From Tieghemiomyces parasiticus (taxonomy: Eukaryota; Kickxellomycota; Dimargaritomycetes; Dimargaritales; Dimargaritaceae): DNA of 23,863 bases. A program made the translations under genes and the position numbers. This document shows positions 1 to 9,754 of the stretch, in pieces. A model generated the notes under the pieces. It saw only the letters and a list, made by a program, of their open reading frames with translations, was not told the DNA's origin and ran no database searches. Each line of letters starts with the position of its first letter. Position 1 is the first letter of the stretch. The stretch lies in assembly GCA_027575765.1 (NCBI GenBank), contig JANBPT010000762.1, positions 1 through 23,863 of the forward strand, in the 5' to 3' direction.

Positions 1-227
1 CTTGGCCCCATCCCTACAGTTCTGCTGGCCTGGCCCCCTGCGACCTCTGGCAGTTTAGGGATATCAAACGACGGCTGAGGGGTCACACGTTCAGCACACT
101 GGAGGCGGCCGTGGCCACCTAGCAGTCGGAGCTGAGATACCTCCCGTCAGATCACTCTAGAGCCTGCTTTAATAGCTAGCTAGAAAGGGCCCTCCCAGTG
201 GTACAGAGTGACGGTGATTATAATTAA
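1..227 (+). mobile_element. Tc1/mariner-type transposase, C-terminal remnant (decayed)
   Basis: Reading from base 3, the frame gives HPYSSAGLAPCDLWQF followed by IKRRLRG. This is the signature around the third catalytic Asp of Tc1/mariner DDE transposases, usually of the form HPPYSPDLAPCDFxLFxxLKxxLRG. The Asp codon lies at 42-44. The similarity continues through a helical stretch to a DGDY ending at about 221, matching the family's usual C-terminus. The frame is broken by TAG at 120-122 and TAG at 177-179. The second stop sits where the family normally has Trp (TGG), so it is probably a G-to-A change. The 5' part and left terminal repeat lie outside the window. The copy cannot encode a functional transposase as read. 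The family call is confident; the subfamily is not determined. Confidence 0.8.
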
Positions 228-547
228 TAAACGTCGTTTGTCTTAGATAATTCGTGTCGACTTTATAGTATATATAGATGGCTAATTAATAGTATAGATC
301 ACTTTATTTCACCAGCGGACTTGTCACTTGGTCTACTCCCCTAAACGGTAGAGTATAATGAAAATGAGTAATGGTTTCGATAACACAAAGCGGGGAAGGA
401 GCGGCCGTAGGCGTAACCTTCGTGTTTTCCTAATGAAGAATCCACACATACGTTGTCTGCCCTCTTATTATGCTATAGAAACAAATAAAAATAGTACCAC
501 CAGCTTTACAATCAGGCTTTCACCACCCATCCCCGCGCGCTCGGCTC
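228..547. other. AT-rich spacer between the transposase remnant and the GLE1 3' end
   Basis: This stretch has no gene-like frame. The left half is AT-rich, with several TAATTAATA-like runs, and may include the 3' non-coding end and terminal repeat of the transposon; the partner repeat is outside the window, so this cannot be tested here. The right part would be the GLE1 3' UTR on the minus strand. Confidence 0.5.
303..308 (-). terminator. Candidate poly(A) signal of GLE1
   Basis: AATAAA on the minus strand, about 240 bases past the GLE1 stop codon. It is the nearest exact match on that strand. The distance is somewhat long, so the assignment is tentative. Confidence 0.3.
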
Positions 548-2387
548 CTAGCTACACATCCGCCCTTCGAGCGATGGGAACCGCCGGAACCGTATGTAGT
601 CCTCCAGGAACATTTCCAGCCGGGCCTGGGAGGCGCGGCTCTCCGTCGGGATGCGGGGTATAAGCTGGTGATATATGGCCTCAATGAGCTTGTAGGCTGA
701 CCGCTGGTAGGTCTGGGTGAACACTTCGCCACAGACTTCTAAACCGGTCTTGATAAGCGTGGCCGTGATGGGCTGAATCGGTAGGTTGGAGATGCGGGCT
801 AACCACTGCCAAGCGAGGTGAATGCCGAAGGGGTTATTGCCCTCTGATGGAGATGAGGTAAAAAAAAAATGTAGGGAGCGGGCAGGGATGGAGTGAGGGT
901 GTTGTTAGTCAAAGCCATCTGGGGACCAACACAAATTACTCGCTAATTTATGCTACCTATCCAGAAGAGATGGGGGTGGGGCCGGGGTTAGCGTTGGCGG
1001 CTGTCATTGGCCAACTTACCGAGAGGGATGGTCTGGGTCAAGGCGGCGTACAGGGCCACCAGTCCACTCATACGATTGTAGTACTGTTCATCGGCCTCAG
1101 GTGTCTGGGTGTTGGTCTTTTTGTACCGGAGGCTCTTGAGGTACTCGGGGCGGGATTGGCCGGGCTGTGGGAGGACGAACCGGGGCACGATATAAGGGCA
1201 CCGTTTGGCCAGCCGGGCGAGGAGAATGTCGGCAAAGATCGGATGGTTCTGGCAGAGCAGGACGCAGACGTGGGCGATCGGGTAGGCCGTGGCAGACCGG
1301 ACGGACACCTCGACCTCGGCCTGCCCGGCCACGGCCTTAGCGGTGTTGTTGAGGGCCCACCGGTACAAGGCCTCACCATAGTTCTGCGTAGTCTTGATGG
1401 CCGCGTCAATCGCGGTGGCCTTGTCGATAATCGAGGCCCGCGTGTTAACCAGCTGGCCCACCCGAAGCATGATGGCCCGGCGGGCGTCGAAAGCCGCCTT
1501 CTTCAAGGCAGGGTTGGCCCGGACGGCCGGCACGACGTCGGATTTCATTTCCTATGTGCGTATGTGCGATAGGGTGGGGAGGAGGGGGATTAGATTGGCG
1601 GATACGATCGGGCTATTCGGGGCAACGAGGTGCCCGGCTTGGCCAAGGGCGATGACGCGTTTACATAAAACCCAAGACCCCATTCGGCTAGTCAATTGGG
1701 TCTCGTAATCCATACCACCCGCGAACGACTCACCTGGATGATGCGTTGGTACTTGGCAAAGTCGGCCTGCGAACTATCAGGCATGATGACGGCTGGCAAA
1801 TTCGGGAGACCCGCTTTCCGCTCCGCCTCCAACTTGGCGGCGTTAGTCTTTCGGACCGCGGCTGCAGCCGCTTCACGGGTAGCGGCTAACTCGGCCTCTT
1901 GACGGGCCTCGATGATTCGGGCTTCATTCCGACGGGCATCCTGGGCGACCTGTGCGCGGGTCTCCTCAACCTGTGCCTTTCGGGCGGCCTCGGCGGCGCG
2001 TTGTTTGTTACGGGTCTCGCGGATATTTTGGCATTCTTCCAGACAGTTCTTGACGAGGGCACCGAGTTCGTCGTTACGGGACTGGTACGCTCGAGCGAGG
2101 ATGGTCCCACCTTGGCTGGTCGTCGGAGGCACCACCATTTCGCCGGCCCGACTCCGCGTGGTTTCGGTGATCCCTTTGTGGGCGGTATCCTGTTCGCGCT
2201 GGATACGAGGAATAATGTGGCTATGAAGGTACCGGTTGGCCCGCACCCGCGCCTGCTGGTCATGGCTCTGAGCATGCGCAATGCGGCTCTGGATTCCTTG
2301 TACGTTAGTCCCTGACACGCGGTGATTCGGGGACCATGGGGCTACCCGGGTCGACAGCGGAGATTTGATGGGACTGGGCGTGGACAT
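548..2387 (-). CDS. GLE1: GLE1, nuclear-pore mRNA export factor (3 exons)
   Basis: Exons are 2387-1734, 1551-1020 and 843-548, giving 493 residues. GLE1 activates the DEAD-box ATPase Dbp5/DDX19 at the cytoplasmic face of the nuclear pore, with inositol hexakisphosphate as cofactor in studied species, to release exported mRNPs. Residues about 100-192 form a charged Ala/Glu/Arg coiled coil. The helical GLE1 domain follows from about 205 and contains VVPAVRANPALKK, HPIFADILLARLAKRCPYIVP, NRMSGLVALYAAL and, across the second splice, NPFGIHLAWQWLAR, all typical of the family. Splice joins are Q|E (phase 0) and a split Glu codon (phase 1), and both restore the family sequence. The start is the first ATG, in a CACCATG context, and no ATG occurs on the sense strand for 211 bases upstream. 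The length is close to that of other fungal GLE1 proteins. A short upstream exon cannot be excluded. Confidence 0.92.
844..1019 (-). other. GLE1 intron 2
   Basis: The donor is CTCG|GTAAGT and the acceptor is CCATCAG|AGG after a ten-T run, 176 bases. Using the next AG two bases further would put a stop in frame almost at once. The chosen acceptor gives the conserved NPFGI motif instead. Confidence 0.88.
1552..1733 (-). other. GLE1 intron 1
   Basis: The donor is CAG|GTGAGT and the acceptor is ACATAG|GAA, both on the minus strand, with a length of 182 bases. The splice is phase 0 and joins the coiled coil to the GLE1 domain. The unspliced frame stops within the intron. Confidence 0.85.
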
Positions 2388-3239
2388 GGTGTCTAAGGTG
2401 CACTGGCCCCACCCCTTCAAAAAAAGGATGTCTCAGGGTGGAACAGTATCGGTGTGAAATATCCGTAATCAGTCTACGGGATGTGAAACCAGGTTCCGTG
2501 GTGGGCCGATGGGTCTGTGTGGCTTCTGATCGAGAAGAGCGTAGTGAGAAAATATGGTTGACCGGCAACAAGGAGATGAAAGCAGGAGGAGTCGTGGACA
2601 TGCGGAGGAACTGAGCAATACGCTCAAGTCGGTGCATTGGAGGACGGAAGGAATGGGCGCTCTAAACGGGTACACGAGATATTATTTTTTGGAAGAGCAG
2701 GGCTAAAGTGCCAAAAGGAAGCCGACATAGCTACTGATATAGTGGGAAGGGGGAAGTTGGTATGGAGCTGGAAGCCAATGACGCTTGAGTGGCCGCCGAG
2801 GCATTTAAGTTCGACTGAAGGTATTTACTTTCACACCCCGACGCAGCACATAAGCTCATGTTAGGACGGTACGCTTTTCGGACGCGGGGGATTACATAAG
2901 CTGTACACTATATGACCCTACGTTGGGAGGCGATCAGGGCAACGTCGTGAATCAACACCAAGCGCACCGCTTTGGCGGGGGGGGGGGAGCAGAACAAGAT
3001 GTTGACAATATCCAAAAAGTAGATAAAGGGTGGGCGAGCTCACAATAATCCATCGTTTATTACAAATTTCGCATCTAGCGTCAATCGGAGAGAATGCCCG
3101 GTACACACAGGCTATGTCATAGTAGATAAGGGACCTCCCTCCCAGGGGGCCCAGGATCACAAGCTGCTATAAGTTCCGGAGCCAGCTATGCAATACGCAA
3201 TTTGGCGGACCGCCGGATCCCTCCTCCCTGCCGTCCTCT
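2388..3239. other. Spacer between GLE1 start and muskelin stop
   Basis: This holds the GLE1 promoter/leader (2388 to about 2600) and the muskelin 3' UTR. No frame here shows recognisable protein similarity. A run of 11 G lies at 2977-2987. The rest is unremarkable. Confidence 0.6.
3056..3061 (-). terminator. Candidate poly(A) signal of muskelin
   Basis: AATAAA on the minus strand, about 180 bases past the muskelin stop, a plausible distance for a fungal 3' UTR. Confidence 0.4.
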
Positions 3240-6200
3240 TCACACTTCGGCCACCGTCCCGGGCCGGGCCTCCAACCAGGGCACGACCATATCCATGAGG
3301 TTACTCTCCGGCTGCTTAACGCCTTCGGGTAGGAAGGCCATGAGGTCGTCAAACAGAAGCCGCCGAGTATGATACACGAGCTGGTCCTGGGTGAGCGGGT
3401 CGCGGGGCCAACCGTCCAAGAGGGCCAGTGGTAGCCGGTGAAGGCGTTCGACCTGGGCCGGATCATTCGGGTCGACCAGGTCGGCCAGCTCGGTTTGGAG
3501 ATACTTGAGGGCGCGGACGGTGGTTTGTGGGTGCGGGGCGAGGGCACCACCCCCAGCGGTCCTCTGGTCAGTGTCCACGGCCATCTCGCCCGTGGTGTGG
3601 CCGCCAACGAGGCCACCGCAGGCCTGAGAGGGTGTGGAGTCCGGGGCCCGGTGGGCGGCGAGGCACATTTCTAAGTAGATTTGGCAGCGTACAAGGAACT
3701 GCATGCGCCGGACCACATCATCCGCGGTGGGCTGCCGCAGCTCGAGCCGCCAAAAATCGTTGAGTCGGTTACCCGGGTGGCAGGTAGTGGTAGTGGCCGT
3801 CGCGTGGGCCCCCCCGTCCATGTGGTGGCCACTGTGGGTACTAAAAGAGGTCGCCGACCGGCCGCCGCCGGCGGACTGGAACGAGTAGACGTGAGAGGCG
3901 ACCGCGGGGGGTGGTGTGTGATCCGTGCTCGATACAGGTGGGTCAGTACCCGGTCCTAGGTACCCGTCGCCGACGTGGCGGGAGAAGGATGCGCCGCCAA
4001 AGAGATAGTGCGTACGTGTCCGCTGGTGGTACACAAACTGGTGGGCAATTCGGGCCTCCGGACCAGGGGGCGTCGGACCGTGTAGACCGGCCACACCGTT
4101 GGCAAGGTCGGTGGTCGCCCGGGCCGCTGTCACCCTAAGGCCGTTACCCCGGGCCCCCGCTTTCGATCGGGTGGGCCCGGCCGGGGTCAGTGGGAAGGGA
4201 CTAGCCGTCGCCGAGGCGTGGCAAGGGGGTTCCGACGCCCCGCTAGGGTTGGCGGCGGTTCGATCGGGGCTGGCAACGGAGTTGAGGTAAAAAACGCAGC
4301 GCGGGTAAATCACCCCGAGGGCCAGGCGGGGGCTGGCGGTCACGGGGAGGGCGAGGGCTGCCGGCGTTGAGCAGGAAGCGGCGGTGGCGGTGCTGGGTGC
4401 CGGGACGGCCGACGTACCGAGCACCGTGGCCGCCGATGGCGGAGGGCGGGTACTGCTCCAGCCCGTGGCGGTCGTGGCGGAAGCGCCAACCGAGGACGCC
4501 AGTGACGTAGGATCGGTCTGTCTTCCGCCATTCCCACCACCCTCATCACTGCAGCCGGACCGGGAATGAGCGGTGTAAATCCGGGACCATCGTTCGGTTG
4601 GCACATGATAGCACCACAGGGTGCTCACGGCCTCGCCGCCATCGTGGCCGTGACTCTTAGCCGCCTGGTTAAAAGTCCGGCCGGTGAATACGTACACCTC
4701 ATCCCGGTCCTCATCGTAGCTCGCGCGATGGGTGTACCGCTTATCGTATACAATGGCCGTGGCCGGGGAGGGCGTGGCCTTCTCAAACACGGTGTCGGAT
4801 GCGATATCATAGACGCTGAATTCGCTGCTGGTCGTGGCGTCGCGCTGGGCCGACACGATGAGGAGCTGGCGCCGTCCCGAATGGAACAGCATCGAGCGTT
4901 CGAGGCGGGCACGTAGGGCAATGTCTGTTTCGCTTGGGAGGGCGTCCGGGCGCAGGACGGTCCAGGTCCGGGTGGCTAGATGGTACCGGTAGAGGCCCGA
5001 GTAGACGCACTCGTATGCGTCGGCGCCGATGGTCCGGCCGCCGAAAGCGTAGAGGGCGCCGGCGCCGGGTGTGGGGTCGACGCTCAGTTCGAAGTCGAAC
5101 GAAAGGCGAGGTCCACCGTCCAGTTCAGTATTAGCCGAGAGCCGCTCCCAGAACGGAGCGGGGGAGTCGAGATGGTAGGCGTAAAAGTCGTTCTCGAGGG
5201 TGGCTCGCGTGCGGTGCTCCGGATCGACGTAGCGACCGAGGACAAACAGGGTTCGGGTGTGCGGATCGAAGCACATGCTGTGGTAGTGCCGCGGCCCAGG
5301 GCCGCCTTGCTGGGCCGTGTCGGGGCTGAGAAGTTCCCACCGCGACGTGCGGAGGTCAAAGCGCCAAAAGTCGCTCAGGCTACTGGTCCCGGACCAACCA
5401 CCAAACAGGTACAAAGCCTCGCCAGCCTCGTCCACGCACACCTGGTGGGCCCCGCGTCCCTCAGGCCGGATTTCATCGGGTCGCACCGCTACGGGGGCCC
5501 AGTCGGCCGTGTAGGGGCAGCGCCGGATGTAGTCGTGGAGGAAATCGGCCGTCTGCGCCCGGGCAAGCAGGCTCTCGACACGGTCGAAGCGGCCGGTAGT
5601 CACAGCGCCGCGGAGGTTGGTCACTAAGGGGTCTTCGAGCTGGACCGTCAGCGGGTCCGACCCCTGTACGGGGCCCAAAACGGCGCGCGGATCGTAGTGG
5701 TCCGGGTTATACTGGTGGATGGCCTTTAGACAGAGCCGAAGGGCGGTACGTTCACAGTACCGCTGGTACTGGGTTAGCAATGGCTGGACCACGGCCGGGT
5801 CCTGGCTGCCGCGGAGTTCGAGGTACCAGATGGTGAAGTTGAACTTGTGCTCGTAGGCCATGAGCGGGATGACCTTGATCCAAAGGACCGGGAACGGGAC
5901 GGTGCCGTGGTGCAGGGTGTTGCGTACTGTGAATGTCTCGGGCTCGCTGTCATTGCGGAGTCCCGACAGCAAAATCTCCACCCAGTGGTTCTCGGTGGCG
6001 GCAGCTAGGATCCGAAACTCCTTGAGGTTACAAATGTGGTTACGGGAGAATTTGCCAAACGTCACGCACTGCAACAAGCTGGGCCGGTCCAATTTCAATG
6101 TGAGGTACTGGTGCTGGTCCCCCACCAGGGATGACCACCGCGACCTGCCAGCCGTCGGTTGGTTCACCTTGATGTAGTGCGGGTAGAACTCGGCATTATA

Positions 6201-6755
6201 GCTGGAATAGTCCACAATCTCATAGTCGAGCTTCGTCATGAGTCCACGGCCCAGCGGGGCTGACCGCTCGGGCCCGTGTCCGGGGCGGTCCCCGGCGGTT
6301 GCTTCACCGAGTGTAACCGACGGGACAGCACCACCGCCACCACCAGCTGCAGCCGCCGCACTTTCTGCCCGCTCCCGGGTGGAGGCCGGGCGGGACTCCG
6401 GTCGTCCCGGGGTCGGAAACGAGTAGTTTGGGGTGGCCGACGTTGTGCTGGGTAGGTGGGGGTCGGTCTCGGGCGCCAACCATGAGTACAAAGGTCCACG
6501 CGGGGCCCCACCACTGGTCAGGGTGGAGGCGGCCGATTGGCCCCGGGTGCGGCGGGCTTGGGTCGTGCTGTGGGCCACCCCACCGGCTAGCAGTTCGGTA
6601 CGGGGTGACGGTGTGGTGGGGGCAATGACCGGTGGGGTGATGCGGTAATTCGGGAGTGGGAACAGTGTGTAATTCGGTGGCGGCACGTCGGCCGAGGTGG
6701 CCATTGGTGTTGGCTCGACAGCTCCTGCGGTGGAGTGGTCGGTTTTGAGCTGCAT
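3240..6755 (-). CDS. MKLN1: Muskelin (discoidin, LisH/CTLH, kelch repeats)
   Basis: Single open frame of 1171 residues. Muskelin is a kelch-repeat subunit of the CTLH/GID E3 ubiquitin ligase in animals. Residues about 173-318 match the muskelin N-terminal discoidin-like domain (SSYNAEFYPHYIKVNQP, SRWSS, FTIWYLELRG). LisH/CTLH helices follow at about 326-413, then kelch repeats from about 436 (LYLFGGWS, LYAFGGRT). The muskelin-specific C-terminal part has RIAHQFVYH, HYLFGG, NDFWRLEL and ALKYLQTEL. Animal muskelin is about 735 residues. The extra length here is a low-complexity N-terminal extension of about 170 residues and two Ser/Thr/Ala/Gly-rich insertions (about 731-901 and 918-997). ATG at 6755 is the first ATG after 957 ATG-free sense bases. 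In-frame ATGs at 6704 and 6239 are alternatives, and 6239 would remove the extension. Introns inside the low-complexity insertions cannot be ruled out. Confidence 0.9.
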   Translation of the reverse strand: MQLKTDHSTAGAVEPTPMATSADVPPPNYTLFPLPNYRITPPVIAPTTPSPRTELLAGGVAHSTTQARRTRGQSAASTLTSGGAPRGPLYSWLAPETDPHLPSTTSATPNYSFPTPGRPESRPASTRERAESAAAAAGGGGGAVPSVTLGEATAGDRPGHGPERSAPLGRGLMTKLDYEIVDYSSYNAEFYPHYIKVNQPTAGRSRWSSLVGDQHQYLTLKLDRPSLLQCVTFGKFSRNHICNLKEFRILAAATENHWVEILLSGLRNDSEPETFTVRNTLHHGTVPFPVLWIKVIPLMAYEHKFNFTIWYLELRGSQDPAVVQPLLTQYQRYCERTALRLCLKAIHQYNPDHYDPRAVLGPVQGSDPLTVQLEDPLVTNLRGAVTTGRFDRVESLLARAQTADFLHDYIRRCPYTADWAPVAVRPDEIRPEGRGAHQVCVDEAGEALYLFGGWSGTSSLSDFWRFDLRTSRWELLSPDTAQQGGPGPRHYHSMCFDPHTRTLFVLGRYVDPEHRTRATLENDFYAYHLDSPAPFWERLSANTELDGGPRLSFDFELSVDPTPGAGALYAFGGRTIGADAYECVYSGLYRYHLATRTWTVLRPDALPSETDIALRARLERSMLFHSGRRQLLIVSAQRDATTSSEFSVYDIASDTVFEKATPSPATAIVYDKRYTHRASYDEDRDEVYVFTGRTFNQAAKSHGHDGGEAVSTLWCYHVPTERWSRIYTAHSRSGCSDEGGGNGGRQTDPTSLASSVGASATTATGWSSTRPPPSAATVLGTSAVPAPSTATAASCSTPAALALPVTASPRLALGVIYPRCVFYLNSVASPDRTAANPSGASEPPCHASATASPFPLTPAGPTRSKAGARGNGLRVTAARATTDLANGVAGLHGPTPPGPEARIAHQFVYHQRTRTHYLFGGASFSRHVGDGYLGPGTDPPVSSTDHTPPPAVASHVYSFQSAGGGRSATSFSTHSGHHMDGGAHATATTTTCHPGNRLNDFWRLELRQPTADDVVRRMQFLVRCQIYLEMCLAAHRAPDSTPSQACGGLVGGHTTGEMAVDTDQRTAGGGALAPHPQTTVRALKYLQTELADLVDPNDPAQVERLHRLPLALLDGWPRDPLTQDQLVYHTRRLLFDDLMAFLPEGVKQPESNLMDMVVPWLEARPGTVAEV

Positions 6756-8780
6756 CGGGGACGTCGTACGAATGAAATGAGTGATACCGCTAGCGGTGGA
6801 GATGCAATGCCGGCAACGGAAGCGGGTAAAGGAGAAGAGGCGGGCGGAAGAAGGCCGTGCTGAAATGGGCAAGACGGCGAAAGGGGCGAGCGAAGAGGAG
6901 AAGGTGGGAATGGGCGGAAAGGTGAGAGTGACGGCGGGAGGGGTGGAACCAAATGGTCGGTTAGCAGTCCACTGGTTTGTCTACCAATAAGACTGATATG
7001 AGCGAGAGAGACCGAGCGGTGCTGGAAGGCGGGGCGAGACGAAGGTGTGAGGCAGGTGAAACCGGAGCCTTGGGTTCTGAAGGGTTCGTGGGACGTGCGT
7101 GCCAGCCCGCAAGTGGTGGAATGGGATTTACAAGGCCACCTCCCTGGATATCGCTGGTTCTGGGCAACGGCCGTTCAGGATTGTCGAGGTGCAAGAGGCA
7201 GGTGGAACCAGGCTGGTTTAACCACGAAGCTGAACTCAAACCTACGGTGGTGGTTAATGTGGGTGGCGGGAGGGGGGAAGTAAAGAGAGACCAGTCGGTC
7301 TTAGGAATTCCCAAGTTGTAAGGCAGCCGTTGAGCTCTACCGCCACCTGTACGCTGCGGGCGGGACACAACCACCTTCAAGAGGACAGTAGAGGGTCGGG
7401 ACTGGTGCTCGGTTATGGTGTCGAAGGGATTCGCACGATGGGCTCTCTCTTACCACGGTCAGGTTGGGCTAAATGGGCGGAGGGAAGGGGAACGGGCTTT
7501 GCGATGCCAACGGCGAGGGCGGCTAGCGTACAGCGTCAATTGGGGCGAAGGCCGTTATAAACCACTGGCAGCCGCGGCGATATCTAGGGTGGTTAAATAG
7601 GACGTGGCCAAACACGAAGGTCAGGGGATGGAGAGGCAGGCGAAACTAATTATCTGCGCACGCCAGAAGCCCTGGAGGATTGGGAGGTGGCGGTGAAAGG
7701 CCTGGATTGCGCCATCTACCATTTGGGGAGACCTGCCCATATAGACTGGGCTGCAGGTAAATAGTGAGGGACGCCTGGTCAGCGGTTCAGCCTTGGCAGC
7801 GTAGGCGGCTAGGGGTATGTGTATGTGCGATATTCAATACTGGAAAGGGAGAGTAAAGGAAGGCCTGAGCCACGTCTACATAAATACATGTTGGGCCAAA
7901 TTTTGACGTTTGGATGTCCCGTGCATTTCGACACCTGAGGTTGGCATTGGCAATCGAGATGGCCCCCCGCGCGGGGGAAAATCCGGTTTGGGTATGGCTA
8001 TATCGCCTGTGTTCATTACTGCCTTTTTCCAAGTACCTGGGTTCAATGCCACCGGTCCGCCTCCCTTCCCACTTTGGAGTTGGGGGAGAGAGAGAGACAT
8101 AATGGGATAAGGAGAATCCAAATCACCCCTTACACCGACAGTATGTAATCCGGCGGGGTAGGCGCGTGTGCTGCCCTCCAGGGGGGACATTCGTATTGCC
8201 ACGATCATGGGGAGCAGGATTGTTCACGCGCGAGGCACGACAGTGAACAACTGACCAATTACCTCTTCCCCAAGCGCTGTCAGGTGTTACCTCTTGGCAG
8301 ATCCCGTGGCGCTGTAAACGCCAAGGCAGCTAACTCAGGCCAAATCCAAGCGGCCAGAATTTCTACCTTGGGATTAAGCGGGGCGCATAGGGTCCACTAC
8401 AACCACAGTCGTACACGTAGCGCAAGGTGATCGCAAGGGTACCGTCTGACCTTGTACAGGCTGCACGGACTAGGGCAATTTCATAGGAGTTCAACATTGC
8501 CTGGCGTGCCTCCCCCCCCCCCTGCAAATAGAAGGCAAGGGTCGGGGCAAAGGGGTAATCCTACCCCTCCCAAGCTTCAGGACTAATTTACCCCGTCATG
8601 GATTGCCAATGAATTTCTGGTTATTTTAATTTAAAGCATGGGCTAGACAAACATGACTAAACAGCCCTGCGGACAAGCACTTTGCCCGCACGACAGACTT
8701 AATCCCCCCATGGATCGACCGGGTATGAATCAAATGCTCGGCTAACCCTGAATAGTAAGCTAGAGGCCGGTGGGTCTCCC
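6756..8780. other. Spacer: muskelin promoter/leader and p24 3' flank
   Basis: No recognisable gene. 6756-7712 is purine-rich on plus (pyrimidine-rich on the muskelin sense strand) and contains no ATG on the minus strand, as expected for a long leader or promoter. The remainder has a GA microsatellite around 8090-8098 and a run of 11 C at 8512-8522. Small frames here have no family resemblance. Confidence 0.6.
8625..8630 (-). terminator. Candidate poly(A) signal of the p24 gene
   Basis: ATTAAA, a common variant signal, on the minus strand about 150 bases past the p24 stop, in an AT-rich patch. Confidence 0.3.
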
Positions 8781-9754
8781 CTACACGATACGCTTGACCT
8801 CGAAGAACGACTTGAGGTACCAGATCTGCCAAGCGCAGGCGGCACACACCACGACAATCTGAGTGGCGGACCACCACTTAACGCGGGAATTGGTGCTCTC
8901 GGCGGCTTCGCAGTGGTCATGATCAAAAAACAGGGAGGGCGAGCGGGAAGGGGGGGAGCGGATTAATAGGCGGATCAGTCAATGTTGGAGGTAATAGAGA
9001 GGATTAATTTGGCGGTCCCAACATCGGCTATGTCAATCAACCAGGAGTAAACCACACACACCGCGGTCGACTTACTGTTACGGTGATCCTGCTCACGACC
9101 GGTCATGTACTCCAGGTGGTCAACGATGAGCTCGATCGACTGAGACAGGTGGATAACCTCCTTCTCGAGGGGAGTGGCCTTTTCCTCGACAGGCATGAGC
9201 TCATTCGGGTCCAGGCCGTGGGCATGGAAATACAGAATCTTGTCGGTCGCCGAGTTGGCCGGATTGATAAAACAATACTCGTACTCGCCCGCCTCAATGT
9301 TCTCCGGCATGTCGTAGTTCCCGCTGTCCTGCTGCAAGATCGTGGTGACGTGCCGACCACCGGGCCCGGATACCTAGCGAGGGATTAGGGAAGTGGAGAG
9401 GACGTGGGGTAGGGCAATGGTTTGAAAGAGACAGAGAGAGCGAAAGAGGGGAGGGTTAGGTGCTGGCCCCTTCAATTGTCGAAGATCGCTATGCCAAGCA
9501 TGACATCTATTCCCTGGCGGGGTTGGAGTCTAACAGATCCATGCGGGAATGGAGTCAAAAAATTGACATTGGATACCTACCGTGAAATCAATCAGGTCAT
9601 TGTTGGCCATCTCGTACGAGATGGTGTAGTAGGCGTCCTTCGTGAGGGTCTCAACGTAGCACTCCCGCTGGTAGGGCTTCATGCGGATGGTGTACGCCGC
9701 GACGCTAGCCAGGGCACAGCATATCGCCAGGATGAGGGACGGGAGATGGCGCAT
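8781..9754 (-). CDS. p24/EMP24-family cargo receptor (3 exons)
   Basis: Exons are 9754-9581, 9373-9076 and 8905-8781, giving 198 residues, the usual p24 size. These type I membrane proteins cycle between ER and Golgi in COPII and COPI vesicles and sort secretory cargo such as GPI-anchored proteins. A signal peptide covers about residues 1-20. The GOLD domain has the expected Cys pair (C32 and C92), with VSGPGGRH and GEYEYCF. A coiled coil covers about 110-155, followed by the hallmark RVKWWS. One membrane helix lies at about 170-188, and the short cytosolic tail KSFFEVKRIV carries the FF sorting motif. The juxtamembrane sequence and tail look closest to Emp24-type (beta) members, but the subfamily is not settled. 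The start is in a CACCATG context, with no sense-strand ATG for 387 bases upstream. The tail ends in KRIV, not a canonical KKxx. Confidence 0.93.
8906..9075 (-). other. p24 intron 2
   Basis: The donor is AACA|GTAAGT and the acceptor is GCGAAG|CC, minus strand, 170 bases, phase 1. The AAG acceptor is less usual than CAG or TAG, but it is the one that restores HRNTAESTNSRVKWWS, the conserved juxtamembrane sequence. Confidence 0.8.
9374..9580 (-). other. p24 intron 1
   Basis: The donor is ACG|GTAGGT and the acceptor is GCTAG|GTA, minus strand, 207 bases, phase 0. Removing it joins IDFT to VSGPGG, the expected GOLD-domain sequence. Confidence 0.85.

Noticed and set aside
970..1572. 200-codon plus-strand open frame opposite GLE1 exon 2
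   Set aside because: It is the antisense shadow of a GC-rich coding exon whose minus-strand product clearly matches GLE1.
2388..2420. GLE1 start at 2420
   Set aside because: That codon is TTG; the ATG at 2387 has a good CACCATG context.
6756..6872. N-terminal extension of muskelin to 6872
   Set aside because: The codon at 6872 is TTG and no ATG lies between it and 6755.
8034..8060. B-box-like GGTTCAATGCC
   Set aside because: The flanking bases do not form a T-arm stem, and no A-box or acceptor stem is found upstream.
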